Origin: Kibdelosporangium aridum
Lineage (GTDB): Bacteria; Actinomycetota; Actinomycetes; Mycobacteriales; Pseudonocardiaceae
Direction: 5' to 3'
Length of the DNA stretch: 64,000 bases
NCBI RefSeq assembly: GCF_900176515.1
Contig: NZ_FWXV01000020.1
Location: 35,311 to 99,310 of the forward strand
Shown: positions 17,127 through 26,412 of the stretch, in pieces
Position numbering within the stretch: the first letter of the stretch is position 1
Layout: the number at the start of each line of letters is the position of its first letter
Program-made: the position numbers and the translations under genes
Notes under the pieces: model-generated
What the model saw: the letters and a program-made list of their open reading frames with translations, nothing else
What the model was told of the DNA's origin: nothing
The model's database searches: none

Positions 17127-18312
17127 GCCTGTCCTGGTCGAAAACTCGGTTACCGGTTTTGGCCTGGACTTTCACGCAGCAGGTCGGTACTCGTTGAGTA
17201 GTCCGCCGAGACACTGTCGGCGTCGGATCCCGTTGATCGGGGTCGGGCATGGGATCGTGTTCGGTTCGTCGTGGGGCGCACGCAGAAGCATTCCGTCGCC
17301 TTGGTGGCTGCGCCCAGCGTTGTGATGGGCAATGTAGACGTCGAGTACGTGGCGTAGGTGTCTTTCTCCAGTGATGAGGATCCGGTCGGTGCACTCTCGA
17401 CGGACGGAGCCGATCCAGCGCTCAGCGAAGGCATTCATCCGCGGAGCCTGCGGTGCGGTGAGCACGATCTCGATGCCGATAGAGGCGAAGGCCGCGTCGA
17501 AGGCGGTACCGAACTTCGCGTCACGGTCTCGAATCAGGTATGTGAATCGGTGGCTGGCCTCTTCCAGGCCGCTGGCAAGTTCGCGGGCCAGCTGGGCCGC
17601 CCAGTCCGCAGTCGGATGATCGGTAATGCTGAGTAGGTGGACTCTGCGTGTCTCGATTTCGATGACGAACGCGACGTAAAGCCGCTTCAGTGTCACGGTG
17701 TCGACGTGAAAGAAGTCGATCGCAAGCAGGCTGCTGGCCTGGGCTCGTAGGAAGGTGCGCCAGGTGTCATCGTGGCGTGTCGATGGCGGGATTCCGTTGG
17801 CGCGCAGGGTCTTGCGGATGGTGGAGGCGGCGACTCGGTGGCCGAGGCGACGCAGTTCGCCCTGGATGCGAACCACGCCCCAGGTTCGGTTCTCCTTCGC
17901 TAGGCGCAGGATGAAAGTGGCCAGTTCGTCGCTGATCGGCGGCCGGCCCGGCGGTTTTTGCTGTCGCCACCGCGCGGCGATCAGCTTGCGGTGCCAGTAC
18001 AACAACTTTGCCGGTGTGACTATCCGGTGGACGCGTAGGGCTTTGGGAAGCATTCGGGCAAGTGCGGCCAGGACCGCGCGATCCGGCCAGGATAGGCGAG
18101 GTCTTGGGTTGTTGCGTCGCAGCACGGCGAGCTCATGGCGCAAGGCGAGTATCTCCGCGTCCTTCGTTGCCGACGACCGAGCGAGCAGAGCAAGCCAGGA
18201 CAGCATCTGGACAGAGAGTCGGTAGACCAGGCGGACGGACACGATCGCAGATCGTCGGATGTCGCGATCGCCCAGGTCAAACTGGATTACCGCATTCTCG
18301 ACCAGGACAGGC
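17127..18312. mobile_element. Insertion sequence with imperfect terminal inverted repeats and DDE transposase
   Basis: The two ends share GCCTGTCCTGGTCGA in inverted orientation at 17127-17141 and 18298-18312, and the similarity extends imperfectly for about 42 bases inward. The 1186-base element encodes one intact DDE transposase on the minus strand. No clear target-site duplication is seen in the flanks. The layout matches the IS3/IS481-like group of actinomycete elements carrying an integrase-core protein in a single frame. N-terminal remnants of related transposases lie at 49.4 and 61.3 kb. Confidence 0.8.
17172..18242 (-). CDS. Integrase-core (rve) DDE transposase
   Basis: This protein of about 356 residues contains a helical N-terminus (LALRHELAVLRR), a HTH-like segment (RTWGVVRIQGELRRLG) and an rve catalytic core. 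The acidic triad is visible as Asp in LAIDFFHVDT, Asp in IRDRDAKFG and Glu in NAFAERWIGSVRREC. A longer open frame reaches 18353, but its extra residues are simply the translated terminal repeat, so I use GTG 18242. ATG 18206 is an alternative. The frame is undamaged, so the element may still be mobile. Confidence 0.85.
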   Translation of the reverse strand: MSVRLVYRLSVQMLSWLALLARSSATKDAEILALRHELAVLRRNNPRPRLSWPDRAVLAALARMLPKALRVHRIVTPAKLLYWHRKLIAARWRQQKPPGRPPISDELATFILRLAKENRTWGVVRIQGELRRLGHRVAASTIRKTLRANGIPPSTRHDDTWRTFLRAQASSLLAIDFFHVDTVTLKRLYVAFVIEIETRRVHLLSITDHPTADWAAQLARELASGLEEASHRFTYLIRDRDAKFGTAFDAAFASIGIEIVLTAPQAPRMNAFAERWIGSVRRECTDRILITGERHLRHVLDVYIAHHNAGRSHQGDGMLLRAPHDEPNTIPCPTPINGIRRRQCLGGLLNEYRPAA

Positions 18313-18404
18313 AACGTCGTCGGCGGCCAGCGGTTCATCATGTTCGGCGCCACGGACGAGCTGGTGAGCCTATGCCGCTACGCCGACACTCGTTGAGAAC
18401 GCTG

Positions 18405-18437
18405 CTTCCGGGCATGGTTTCTTGCCATGCCCGGAAG
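18405..18437. terminator. Strong hairpin downstream of the membrane-anchored protein gene
   Basis: CTTCCGGGCATGG and CCATGCCCGGAAG form a perfect 13-bp stem with a 7-base loop. It lies 7 bases past the stop of the minus-strand gene at 18444, separating it from the insertion sequence. Confidence 0.75.
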
Positions 18438-18443
18438 GGGTGT

Positions 18444-19148
18444 TCAATCCTCGTAGGCGAACGGGCAGCGGGCTTGTTCGAGCCGACGTTGGGCGCGCGT
18501 CTGTCCTGTGGAGGGCAATGCGGAACAATCTTCCAGTCGGTCTTCGATGTCACGGGCGATGGTCAGAACTCGCACCTCCACCGCATCGGCGGACGTCGGG
18601 CGATCGCTGAAGAAGCCTTTGGTGGAGCTGGAATACGTGATCTTGTAGAGGATCGTTCCATTTAGGACGTACAGATCGACGAATGTCTCTTTGCCGATTG
18701 TGGCCAAGGACAACTTCCGATGGCTGCCGAACTCGTAGTCGGCTTCCAGTACGATCGGATTGCCCATCGTCCTGCCACTTGAAAACTCGTCGAAGACGCT
18801 GTCGGCGTTCGTCTCAACGGCTTCGGCCGCGGCCTTCGTCACCGTTACTTCAGCTTTGCTGCTGGTGCCGCCATCTGAGCCCTTGCGGGTCTCGTAAGTG
18901 CAACTGAAATGGAAGTCGCCGCTCATGGTGCCCTCGGTGCTCACCGACACTTTGGCTTTGTCGAGCGCGGGCTGGCTCACCACACACGCCGTGTACGGCC
19001 GCTTGCCTTGCGTTTCCACGCCTGAGTCCGTGCTGAGGTAGACGATCCGGGACGTGATGAGCACACCGGCCACGAGCAGCACCGAGATGATCACGATGAG
19101 CAGCGCGATCTTGAGCGCTTTACCCCTGGACTGGTCCGGCGTCGACAT
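18444..19148 (-). CDS. Single-pass membrane protein with extracytoplasmic domain, unknown function
   Basis: This 234-residue protein from ATG 19148 (AGGGGG four bases upstream) has a short cytoplasmic start, one hydrophobic helix (about 12-35) and an extracytoplasmic domain of about 190 residues with paired cysteines. The arrangement is common among actinobacterial DUF3558-like or uncharacterised surface proteins. I do not recognise the domain. An in-frame ATG at 19235 would add a Pro/Gln/Tyr-rich cytoplasmic tail, also typical of such proteins, so the start is uncertain. It diverges from the multi-pass membrane gene at 19429. Confidence 0.65.
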   Translation of the reverse strand: MSTPDQSRGKALKIALLIVIISVLLVAGVLITSRIVYLSTDSGVETQGKRPYTACVVSQPALDKAKVSVSTEGTMSGDFHFSCTYETRKGSDGGTSSKAEVTVTKAAAEAVETNADSVFDEFSSGRTMGNPIVLEADYEFGSHRKLSLATIGKETFVDLYVLNGTILYKITYSSSTKGFFSDRPTSADAVEVRVLTIARDIEDRLEDCSALPSTGQTRAQRRLEQARCPFAYED

Positions 19149-19428
19149 GCGTCCCCCTGGCTGTCGTTGACCGGCCGGATAGTACTGGTACGGCAGAGTA
19201 AAGGGTGCGCGCTTGCATTGCGGCGCTTGGGACATTTCAGTACTGACGACATCGAAGCGCGCGCTGTCCGAGCCCGCTCCCGGTTGTGTCGATCGGCGCG
19301 AGTTTCCGGTTTCCAGCCTGTTCGAACGGGTCCTGGACGGGATCGAGCGGATGCTCCGGGGCAGAGTGTGACCTGACCGTGTCGGCGTTGCGAGAACCAA
19401 CGCCACGGGCTCCGCTACAGTCGCCCGC

Positions 19429-20841
19429 ATGCGTGGGGGGACTGAAAAACGTACCATCCTGCTCGCCACGGTCGCGGCATGCGCCGCACTCGGGATCGTG
19501 GCGGCATCACTGAGCGGTTACCGCAGCATGCCGCTGGCGCCGTTCATTGCGTTGGCGACACCGAGCGGCTGGAGTCGGTACGCGGTGTGGGAGCAGGCCG
19601 TACCGATGGTCGCCGTGCTCGCTGCCGTACTCGTCGTCGTGCTCGCGACGCGGTTGTGGCCGTGGCTGTTGTTGGTCGGTACTGTGATTTCTCTGCCCGT
19701 CACGCTGCAAGCGGTGTTGCCGAACACGATCCTGTCCCACACCGCGTTGATGGTCGCGGCCAGCGGCGGGCCGTCAGTGGTGTTCATCGCGGTTCTCGCT
19801 GCCGCCCAACAACTTTTCCGCCAAGGCGCAAAGACCCAGGGTGTTGTCGTTGTGGCGCTTGGGATCGGCGCGCAGGTTTTCGCCGCCGGGCTGACCGGAA
19901 CCACGTGGTTTGCAGCGCCGACCGCCACCCAGTTCTGGCACGTCGCCCTCACCGTCGTCGGTGTAGCCGGGACGGTGCTGGCGATTGTGACCATCAAGGG
20001 ACGTACGGACTGGGCCGTAGCGAACCGGCCGTCGGCACGGATCATCACCGCGATGGTCGGTGCCGTACTGCTTCCGTTGGTGGCGGTGTTCATCAACTCA
20101 GACTTGGTCAACGGCACGCTCGGTATGTCGGGCCGCCAACTCGCCAGACACCCGGAGGTCCTACCGGCGATCATCGGCCTGGTCATCCTCATCGGCGGTG
20201 CCATCCTGTGCGCAATTGCCGGCGCCCGGGTCGCGTTCAGCACGGCCACCGCGGCACTCACCCAACTGGGTATCACGGCACCGCTGATGCTCGCCCTGTA
20301 CTCGGTCGCGGTCGACCCGGTACTCGGCTGGACCGCCGCCGCGGTCGGGGTGGCCGCCGGATGCCTGGCCACGGCGTCACGCTGGCGCAAGCACCTGGCT
20401 GTCGGCCTCGCGGTGGTGTCCGCCATCGTCCTGGTCATCGCCGCGGCCGCTACCGACGGGACCCCGGAGCGGCTCATCGACCACCAACTGCCTGTGGCCG
20501 GCGCGTGCCTACTGGCGCTTTTCGCCGCCACCGCCACCGTGATGGTCGCATCCGTGGCGCGGGTACCAGTGGCCGTGGACGGCCTACCCGCGTCGTTCGG
20601 ACCGCTCACGTCCACACTCGTGCTCGGCGGCACCGGCGTACTGACAGCGCTTGCCGGCACCGACCCGGACCAACAACGCGGCCAACTGGACGCCGTCCAC
20701 CACACAAGCATTCACGCGGGGCTCCTGCTGGTGGCGGCGCTGCTCATCGCAGGCGCTGCCGCGGTGACGTACCTACGCGCCCAAGCCCACCGTCCGGGGG
20801 AATCCACTACCCACCCCGGGGAACCCAACGCAGTCGCATAG
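19429..20841 (+). CDS. Multi-pass integral membrane protein, unknown function
   Basis: This 470-residue protein is almost entirely hydrophobic, with about a dozen predicted transmembrane helices separated by short loops and a hydrophilic 20-residue tail. No transporter signature, catalytic motif or nucleotide-binding site is visible. The start codon ATG 19429 follows a reasonable gap from the divergent gene. The natural composition and long uninterrupted frame make it a real gene. The companion divergent membrane protein may share its promoter region. Confidence 0.75.
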   Translation: MRGGTEKRTILLATVAACAALGIVAASLSGYRSMPLAPFIALATPSGWSRYAVWEQAVPMVAVLAAVLVVVLATRLWPWLLLVGTVISLPVTLQAVLPNTILSHTALMVAASGGPSVVFIAVLAAAQQLFRQGAKTQGVVVVALGIGAQVFAAGLTGTTWFAAPTATQFWHVALTVVGVAGTVLAIVTIKGRTDWAVANRPSARIITAMVGAVLLPLVAVFINSDLVNGTLGMSGRQLARHPEVLPAIIGLVILIGGAILCAIAGARVAFSTATAALTQLGITAPLMLALYSVAVDPVLGWTAAAVGVAAGCLATASRWRKHLAVGLAVVSAIVLVIAAAATDGTPERLIDHQLPVAGACLLALFAATATVMVASVARVPVAVDGLPASFGPLTSTLVLGGTGVLTALAGTDPDQQRGQLDAVHHTSIHAGLLLVAALLIAGAAAVTYLRAQAHRPGESTTHPGEPNAVA

Positions 20842-20877
20842 CGGGTCGACAGCTACCTCCGTCAGCGCTGTACCTCC

Positions 20878-21105
20878 GTGCAAAAGCGTCGCGCAACCGT
20901 TAGGCACGCGGAGAATCGCCCAGCCCACCCACATAATGGAACGCGTTCGACTGAAGTCCATTTCGGACATACGCCCCGACCCGACAACGTCTTCGACGAG
21001 ATCGAGTACCCGAAGCTGGAGGAACAGGGCATCAAGGTCACCGAGCACAACGCCGAGACCGGCGCGACCCGCCCGTACCAGAAGCCGCCCTCTGTGAAGC
21101 CCTGA
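20878..21105 (+). CDS. Small hypothetical protein
   Basis: The frame encodes up to 75 residues, and only the second half (HTPRPDNVFDEIEYPKLEEQ onward) looks protein-like, being acidic and hydrophilic with a Pro-rich end. A strong 15-bp terminator hairpin begins 12 bases after its stop, which supports a transcript ending here. No family is recognised. It may instead be the C-terminal remainder of a larger gene. The start is uncertain. Confidence 0.4.
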   Translation: MQKRRATVRHAENRPAHPHNGTRSTEVHFGHTPRPDNVFDEIEYPKLEEQGIKVTEHNAETGATRPYQKPPSVKP

Positions 21106-21117
21106 CCCGAAGTCACG

Positions 21118-21153
21118 CGCTCCAAAGGGGACCGCCGTGTCCTTTTTGGAGCG
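21118..21153. terminator. Terminator hairpin after the small ORF
   Basis: CGCTCCAAAGGGGAC pairs with GTCCTTTTTGGAGCG over 15 bp, with two G-T pairs and a 6-base loop. It is one of the strongest hairpins in the window and ends the plus-strand unit at 21105. Confidence 0.75.
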
Positions 21154-21170
21154 TTGAGCTGTGCCGGCGG

Positions 21171-21278
21171 TCAGGCGGCCGGCCGGGAGTGCTGCGGAAA
21201 GGTGACTCCGGTCGGTTCCTCGGAGACCTCCCACAGGTGGTGCGCCACCTTGGCGTCCCGCGCCTTCGCCGAACAGGG
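21171..21278 (-). pseudogene. C-terminal scrap of a short-chain dehydrogenase
   Basis: The minus strand reads ARDAKVAHHLWEVSEEPTGV, then TFPQHSRPAA and a stop. This is the characteristic end of retinol-dehydrogenase-like SDR proteins. No Rossmann fold precedes it, because the LacI gene occupies that position, so it is a leftover about 35 codons long. Confidence 0.5.
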
Positions 21279-21280
21279 GT

Positions 21281-22297
21281 CTAATTTCTGGTGCTGCCTC
21301 GGGTTACGAGCGAGACGGTGCTGACGATGTGTTCCGGGGCGGCGTTCTTGTCCGCGAGCTGTCGGCGCAGCAAGCGCAGCGCCTCGGCCACCATTGTCGG
21401 GCGATCGGGGTCGATGGTCGTCAGGCCGGGGGCGAGGTGCTGAGAGATATCGAGGTTGTCGAACCCGACGAGCTGGACGTCATCCGGAACGCGCAACCCG
21501 GCATCGTGGAGGCCGGCCAGGGCGCCGATCGCCACCTCGTCAGTAACGGCGAAGATGCCGTCGATCTTCAGTCCTGCAGCCAGCACATCAGTGATCGTGG
21601 CTCGTGCCTCCGCGATCGAATAGTCGTGGAGTGGAACCACGAGGTCAGGGCGGGGATCCAGGCCCGCGTCGGCGAGCGCGCCTGCCCAGCCGTTCGCGCG
21701 ATAGGTCGCCATCTCCGGGCGAGGTGCGGTGAGTTTGCCGCCCAGCGCCGCGATTCGTCTCGCGCCGCAGGTGATCAGATGCTCGGTGGCCAGTCGCGCT
21801 CCGGCGACGTTACGCATCTGGACGCGGTGGTAGCGGTCTGGCACGTCCTGCTCGCCGAGCAGCACGATCGGCAGGTCCGGATGGATCCGATCGAGATCGG
21901 CCATGTCTAGTCCGACAGCGCCAAGCAGGACGCCGTCGTACTGCTGGAGCCGGGCGAGCGAGAGCGCGGAGAGCTCGCGTTCACGGCTGGCGCCCGACTG
22001 TTCGACGACGAGGTGCATGCGGTCTGCCGCCAGTGCGTCCGAGATCAGGGACGCCAACTCGCCGTAATAGTGCAAGTCGAACCTGGGCACGATCAGGCCG
22101 ACCGTGCCGGTCCGCCCCGATCGAAGACGCCGGGCACTCAGGTTGATCTCGTAGCCGAGCCGGTCGACGACTTCCAGTACGTGAAGTCGAGTGTCGGCCC
22201 CGACGTTCGACCGGTCGTTGAGCACGTTCGACACGGTCATCACCGACACGCCGGCTTCGCGTGCCACGTCGCTCATCGTGACGGTGCGTCGTCTCAT
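21281..22297 (-). CDS. LacI family transcriptional regulator of the arabinoside operon
   Basis: This 338-residue protein has the LacI helix-turn-helix at residues 8-60 (MSDVAREAGVSVMTVSNVLN, LGYEINLSARRL hinge) and a periplasmic-binding-type effector domain (GTVGLIVPRFD, FAVTDEVAIGAL, LVGFDNLDIS). I chose ATG 22297 because the HTH begins seven residues later. Longer versions read through the promoter. It diverges from the GH51/ABC operon, and a CGAAA-G-TTTCG palindrome in the gap is a typical LacI-family operator. It probably represses the operon and is released by an arabino-oligosaccharide or arabinose. Confidence 0.88.
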   Translation of the reverse strand: MRRRTVTMSDVAREAGVSVMTVSNVLNDRSNVGADTRLHVLEVVDRLGYEINLSARRLRSGRTGTVGLIVPRFDLHYYGELASLISDALAADRMHLVVEQSGASRERELSALSLARLQQYDGVLLGAVGLDMADLDRIHPDLPIVLLGEQDVPDRYHRVQMRNVAGARLATEHLITCGARRIAALGGKLTAPRPEMATYRANGWAGALADAGLDPRPDLVVPLHDYSIAEARATITDVLAAGLKIDGIFAVTDEVAIGALAGLHDAGLRVPDDVQLVGFDNLDISQHLAPGLTTIDPDRPTMVAEALRLLRRQLADKNAAPEHIVSTVSLVTRGSTRN

Positions 22298-22445
22298 AAC
22301 GGTCACTCTCTCAACTCGGGTGCGGGACCTGGGCATCGGTGTGTGGCGACGATCAGTCACAAAATGGCGACGATGCGCAGTGTTCGGCTTGACGACGGGG
22401 TGTCTAGTCGCGACTCTTTCCGGTCGAAAGTATAACGATAAACTA

Positions 22446-22456
22446 CGAAAGTTTCG
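22446..22456. promoter_or_regulatory. LacI-type operator palindrome
   Basis: CGAAAGTTTCG is a perfect odd palindrome 44 bases before the GH51 start and 149 bases before the LacI start. A further TCGAAAG half-site lies at about 22428. Actinomycete LacI regulators commonly bind CGAAA-N-TTTCG cores. Confidence 0.65.
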
Positions 22457-22499
22457 CAGTTCAAGCGCGGCGCAGACACCGTCCACACCGGAAGGCGAC

Positions 22500-24020
22500 A
22501 TGACGACTACGGCGATCATCAATCTGGACTTGCCTGGTCCGATCATCTCCCGGCATGTGTACGGCCACTTCGCCGAGCACCTGGGCAGGTGCGTCTACGG
22601 CGGGTTCTGGGTGGGCGAGGACGCGAAGGTTCCGAACGTGCGCGGCATCCGCGCGGACGTCGTCGAGGCGCTGCGGGCACTGCGGATCCCGAACCTGCGA
22701 TGGCCGGGGGGCTGCTTCGCCGACACCTACCACTGGCGCGACGGCGTCGGGCCGCGCGAGCACCGTCCGCGGATGGTGAACAGCCATTGGGGTGACGTCG
22801 TCGAGGACAACTCCTTCGGCACCCACGAGTTCCTCGATCTCTGTGAGCTGTTGGGCGCACAGCCGTACGTGTCAGGCAATGTCGGCTCCGGCTCGGTGAG
22901 GGAGATGGCCGAGTGGGTCGAATACCTCACCCGTGCCGGCGACTCGCCGATGGCCGCGTTGCGCCGGGCACACGGGCGGGACAAGCCGTGGCGCGTCCCG
23001 TTCTGGGGGATCGGCAACGAGGCCTGGGGGTGTGGCGGCAACATGCGGGCCGAACACTACGCGTCCCTGGCCCGCCACTACTCGACGTTCGTGCGTGACC
23101 AGGGTGACAACAAGGTCTACCGGATCGCCGTCGGTCCCAGTGACGGCGACTACGCGTGGACCGAGACCATGATGCGCTCGTTCGACGACCTGGCTGCCGA
23201 CCCGGTTGCGCCGGCGGCTCCGTTTCAGGCGCTGTCGCTGCATTACTACACGATGACCGGTTCCTGGTCGGACAAGGGTGCGGCGACCCGCTTCACCGAA
23301 GACGAGTGGTACGTCGCGTTGTCCCGCGCCTCGCTCATGGAGGAGTACCTCACTCGGCACAGCACGGTGATGGACCGCTACGACCCGCACCGCAAGGTCG
23401 GGCTCGTGGTCGACGAATGGGGCACCTGGTGGAACGTCGAGCCAGGCACCAATCCGGGGTTCCTTTACCAGCAGAACACGTTGCGCGATGCCCTGGTGGC
23501 CGCGGTGCATTTCGACGCTTTTCACCGGCACGCCGACCGGGTGGTCATGGCCAACATCGCCCAGACGATCAACGTGCTCCAGGCCGTGCTGCTCACTGAC
23601 CCGGATTCCGGCGCGCTCGTGCGCACGCCCACCTACCACGTGTTCGAGATGAGCACGGGCCACCATGACGCGGCGTCGTTGGACGTCCACCTGCGCGATG
23701 TTCCGACCGTCGAGTCGGACGGGCGAGAACTCGGCCTCGTCTCGGTCACGGCGTCGACCAAAGACGACGGCGCACTCGTCTCACTGGCCAATCTGGACAT
23801 CGGCTCCCCGGCCGAGGTCGTGCTCGACCTGCGCGGGCGCACCGCACAATGCCGCGGCGCGCGGATCCTCACCGCACCGACGCCCGCGTCGCACAACACC
23901 CCGCACAGTCCGTCCGCCGTGGCACCCGCTGGGTTCGACGGTGTGCGCGAACATCCGCGCGGCCTGCTCGTCGAGTTGCCGCCGCACTCCTACCTCACAG
24001 CCGAGCTCCAGCTCACCTGA
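22500..24020 (+). CDS. GH51 alpha-L-arabinofuranosidase
   Basis: This 506-residue enzyme without a signal peptide is a GH51 family member. It has HVYGHFAEHLGRCVYGG at the N-terminus, LRWPGGCFADTYHW in the barrel, the acid/base Glu in WGIGNEAWGCGG, and the nucleophile Glu in VVDEWGTWW. A C-terminal beta-sandwich follows. It removes terminal alpha-L-arabinofuranose from imported arabino-oligosaccharides in the cytoplasm. ATG 22500 is preceded by GGAAGG. It opens an operon with an ABC importer and a broken GH39, under a divergent LacI regulator. Confidence 0.92.
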   Translation: MTTTAIINLDLPGPIISRHVYGHFAEHLGRCVYGGFWVGEDAKVPNVRGIRADVVEALRALRIPNLRWPGGCFADTYHWRDGVGPREHRPRMVNSHWGDVVEDNSFGTHEFLDLCELLGAQPYVSGNVGSGSVREMAEWVEYLTRAGDSPMAALRRAHGRDKPWRVPFWGIGNEAWGCGGNMRAEHYASLARHYSTFVRDQGDNKVYRIAVGPSDGDYAWTETMMRSFDDLAADPVAPAAPFQALSLHYYTMTGSWSDKGAATRFTEDEWYVALSRASLMEEYLTRHSTVMDRYDPHRKVGLVVDEWGTWWNVEPGTNPGFLYQQNTLRDALVAAVHFDAFHRHADRVVMANIAQTINVLQAVLLTDPDSGALVRTPTYHVFEMSTGHHDAASLDVHLRDVPTVESDGRELGLVSVTASTKDDGALVSLANLDIGSPAEVVLDLRGRTAQCRGARILTAPTPASHNTPHSPSAVAPAGFDGVREHPRGLLVELPPHSYLTAELQLT

Positions 24021-24072
24021 CCCGCCGCGATGCGGGCCAATGCCGAACGTCGGCCAACCAAAGGAGTCGTCA

Positions 24073-25389
24073 ATGATGACACGCAGGTACCGCTCCAGGA
24101 CGCTTGGCGTTCTGGCAGGCACGATGGCGGCAGCCCTCGCACTGTCGGCCTGTTCGACAGGTCCGGAAGCCAGCGATTACAAGGAAGGCGATCCGTACAC
24201 CCTCACCGTCTGGACCAACTTCACCGGCGAGGCCGGCCTGGCCTGGTTCGACAGCGTGGCCAAGGAGTTCGAGGCCTCGCATGAGAACGTCACTGTCAAG
24301 GCCCAGCACATCCAGAACGAGGAGCTGGACGGAAAGCTCCAGACGGCACTGAACTCCGGCGACGCACCGAGCATCTTCATGCAGCGCGGCGGCGGCAAGA
24401 TGCGGGACATGGCCAAGGCGAACCAGCTCCTCGATCTCACTGGCAGCGCGGTCGATTCCCCTGAGTTACGCGAGAAGCTTGGCGACGTGTCGTACCAAGC
24501 GCTCACCATCGACGGCAAGCTGCTGGCCGCGCCGCAGCTGGTGCAGCCCGGTGGCATCTGGTACAGCAAGGATCTGTTCAAGACGGCAGGCATCACCGAG
24601 ATCCCGAAGACGGTCGACGAGCTGGCCGGCGCGATCGACAAGCTCAAGGGCGCCGGCATCACCCCGATCGCGCTCGGTGGCAAGGACGCCTGGCCCGCCG
24701 CCCACTGGTACTACTTCTTCGCGCTACGCGAGTGCTCGACAGACACCCTTGAGGCGACGAACAACTCGCTGGACTTCTCCAACCCGTGCTACGAGAAGGC
24801 GGCCAAGGACGTCGTCGACCTAGCGGCCCTCAAGCCGTTCAACGAAGGCTTCCTGAACACGTCCGCGCAGCAGGGCGCCAGCAGTTCGGCCGGCCTGCTC
24901 GCCAACCACAAGGCGGCCATGGAGCTCATGGGAAACTGGGAGCCGGGCGTGGTCAAGGACCTCACTCCGAACAAGGAACCGCTTCCCGACCTGGGTTGGT
25001 TCCCGTTCCCGCAGGTGGCGTCCGGCCAAGGTGACGCGAAAGCGCTCATGGGCGGCAAGGGCGGATTCTCCTGCTCGGCCGGTACGCCGAAGAAGCTGTG
25101 CGGGGAGTTCCTCGCGCTGATGAACTCGGAGAAGAACCAGGAGAGCTTCTACACCGCGTTTGGTTCCATACCGCTGCACGCCGACGCCCAGGACGTGGTG
25201 AAAAACGACTACGACAAGCAGATGATCGGCGCCCTCAACGAGGCGACCTACGTGTCGAACTTCCTGGATACCAACTATGGCCAGAAGGTCGGCACTGTGC
25301 TGAACCAGGCGGTCATCGAGCTGCTGACGGGGAAGACGACTCCTGCGGGGTTGGTCAAGGCGATCACCGAAGCGGCCGACCGGAACTAG
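24073..25389 (+). CDS. ABC sugar transporter, family 1 solute-binding lipoprotein
   Basis: This 438-residue protein begins with basic residues, a hydrophobic stretch and the lipobox LSAC near residue 26, so it is a membrane-anchored binding protein. TVWTNFTGEAGLAWFDSVAKEF and later WYSKDLFKTAGI are typical of family 1 (MalE-like) oligosaccharide-binding proteins. ATG 24073 is preceded by AAGGAG. The neighbouring GH51 enzyme and permeases indicate an arabino- or xylo-oligosaccharide ligand. No ATPase gene is in the operon, which is normal for actinomycetes that use a shared MsiK-type ATPase encoded elsewhere. Confidence 0.9.
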   Translation: MMTRRYRSRTLGVLAGTMAAALALSACSTGPEASDYKEGDPYTLTVWTNFTGEAGLAWFDSVAKEFEASHENVTVKAQHIQNEELDGKLQTALNSGDAPSIFMQRGGGKMRDMAKANQLLDLTGSAVDSPELREKLGDVSYQALTIDGKLLAAPQLVQPGGIWYSKDLFKTAGITEIPKTVDELAGAIDKLKGAGITPIALGGKDAWPAAHWYYFFALRECSTDTLEATNNSLDFSNPCYEKAAKDVVDLAALKPFNEGFLNTSAQQGASSSAGLLANHKAAMELMGNWEPGVVKDLTPNKEPLPDLGWFPFPQVASGQGDAKALMGGKGGFSCSAGTPKKLCGEFLALMNSEKNQESFYTAFGSIPLHADAQDVVKNDYDKQMIGALNEATYVSNFLDTNYGQKVGTVLNQAVIELLTGKTTPAGLVKAITEAADRN

Positions 25390-25401
25390 GGAGTCGACCA
25401 C

Positions 25402-26412
25402 ATGGAGGCAGCCGCGCACGTAAACCGCGACGTGCCGGACAGTGCGCGGACCGGGGCCAGCGCCGCCGAGGCGCTGGCCCCGGCCGGTGGGTCGGCTCAG
25501 GGTCGTCGAGTGCCCTGGCGGCGGTGGGCGGAGATTGCGCTGCTCGCCGGCCCGGGGGTCGTCGTCTTTGTCACGTTTGTGATCGTGCCTGTCCTCATGG
25601 CCGGGTACTACGGCTTCTTCAAATGGAGCGGTTACGGGGTCCCGACCGAGTTCGTTGGCCTGCGTAACTACGAGCTGATCTTCACCGACGGCGCGTTCCT
25701 CGAGGCGATGTGGCACAACGGGTTCATCCTGGTCATGTCGCTGATCCTGCAGGGGCCGGTGGCTATCGGGATCGCCCTGCTGCTGAACCGGAAGATGCGC
25801 GGGCGTTCTCTCATCCGCGTGTTGATCTTCGTTCCGTATGTGATCTCAGAGGTCATCGTCGCGATCGGTTTCAGCCTCATGCTGCACCCCACCGGTGCGG
25901 TCAATGACGTGCTGGACCGGATCGGGCTCGGTGGTCTGGCGGTGGATTGGCTCGCCGACTCGGACGTCGCGATCTGGTCGCTGATGCTGATCCTGGTGTG
26001 GAAGTACATCGGGTTCGCGGTCATCCTCATGCTCGCCGGTCTACAAGGGATCCCCGACGAGCTGCGCGAAGCGGCCGCGATCGACGGCGCGTCGTACTGG
26101 CAGACGCAGTGGCACATCGCACTGCCGCTGCTCGGTCCGACCATCAGGATCTGGGCATTCCTGTCCATCATTGGCTCGCTGCAGGTGTTCGACCTGGTGT
26201 ATGTGATCTGGGGCCAGTACGTGGCCGACACCGCCGGGACATCAACGATGGCGACCTACATGGTGGCCAACGGCCGAACTTCCGGCGAATACGGCTACGG
26301 CAGCGCCGTCGCCGTGGTGATCTTCCTGATCTCGCTCGTGATCGCGCTCATCTATCAGCGGTATGTGCTGCGCCGCGACACCGAGGGCGCGCTGCCTGAA
26401 GGTGTGGCCTGA
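25402..26412 (+). CDS. ABC sugar transporter permease, MalF type
   Basis: This 336-residue membrane protein has six main helices. It carries the permease EAA loop as ELREAAAIDGASYWQTQWHI, which docks the ATPase. A charged, Ala/Gly-rich N-terminal tail of about 35 residues precedes the first helix. It follows the binding protein by 12 bases and overlaps the next permease by one base, so both are co-translated. Function follows from family and context: it is one half of the oligosaccharide import channel. Confidence 0.9.
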   Translation: MEAAAHVNRDVPDSARTGASAAEALAPAGGSAQGRRVPWRRWAEIALLAGPGVVVFVTFVIVPVLMAGYYGFFKWSGYGVPTEFVGLRNYELIFTDGAFLEAMWHNGFILVMSLILQGPVAIGIALLLNRKMRGRSLIRVLIFVPYVISEVIVAIGFSLMLHPTGAVNDVLDRIGLGGLAVDWLADSDVAIWSLMLILVWKYIGFAVILMLAGLQGIPDELREAAAIDGASYWQTQWHIALPLLGPTIRIWAFLSIIGSLQVFDLVYVIWGQYVADTAGTSTMATYMVANGRTSGEYGYGSAVAVVIFLISLVIALIYQRYVLRRDTEGALPEGVA

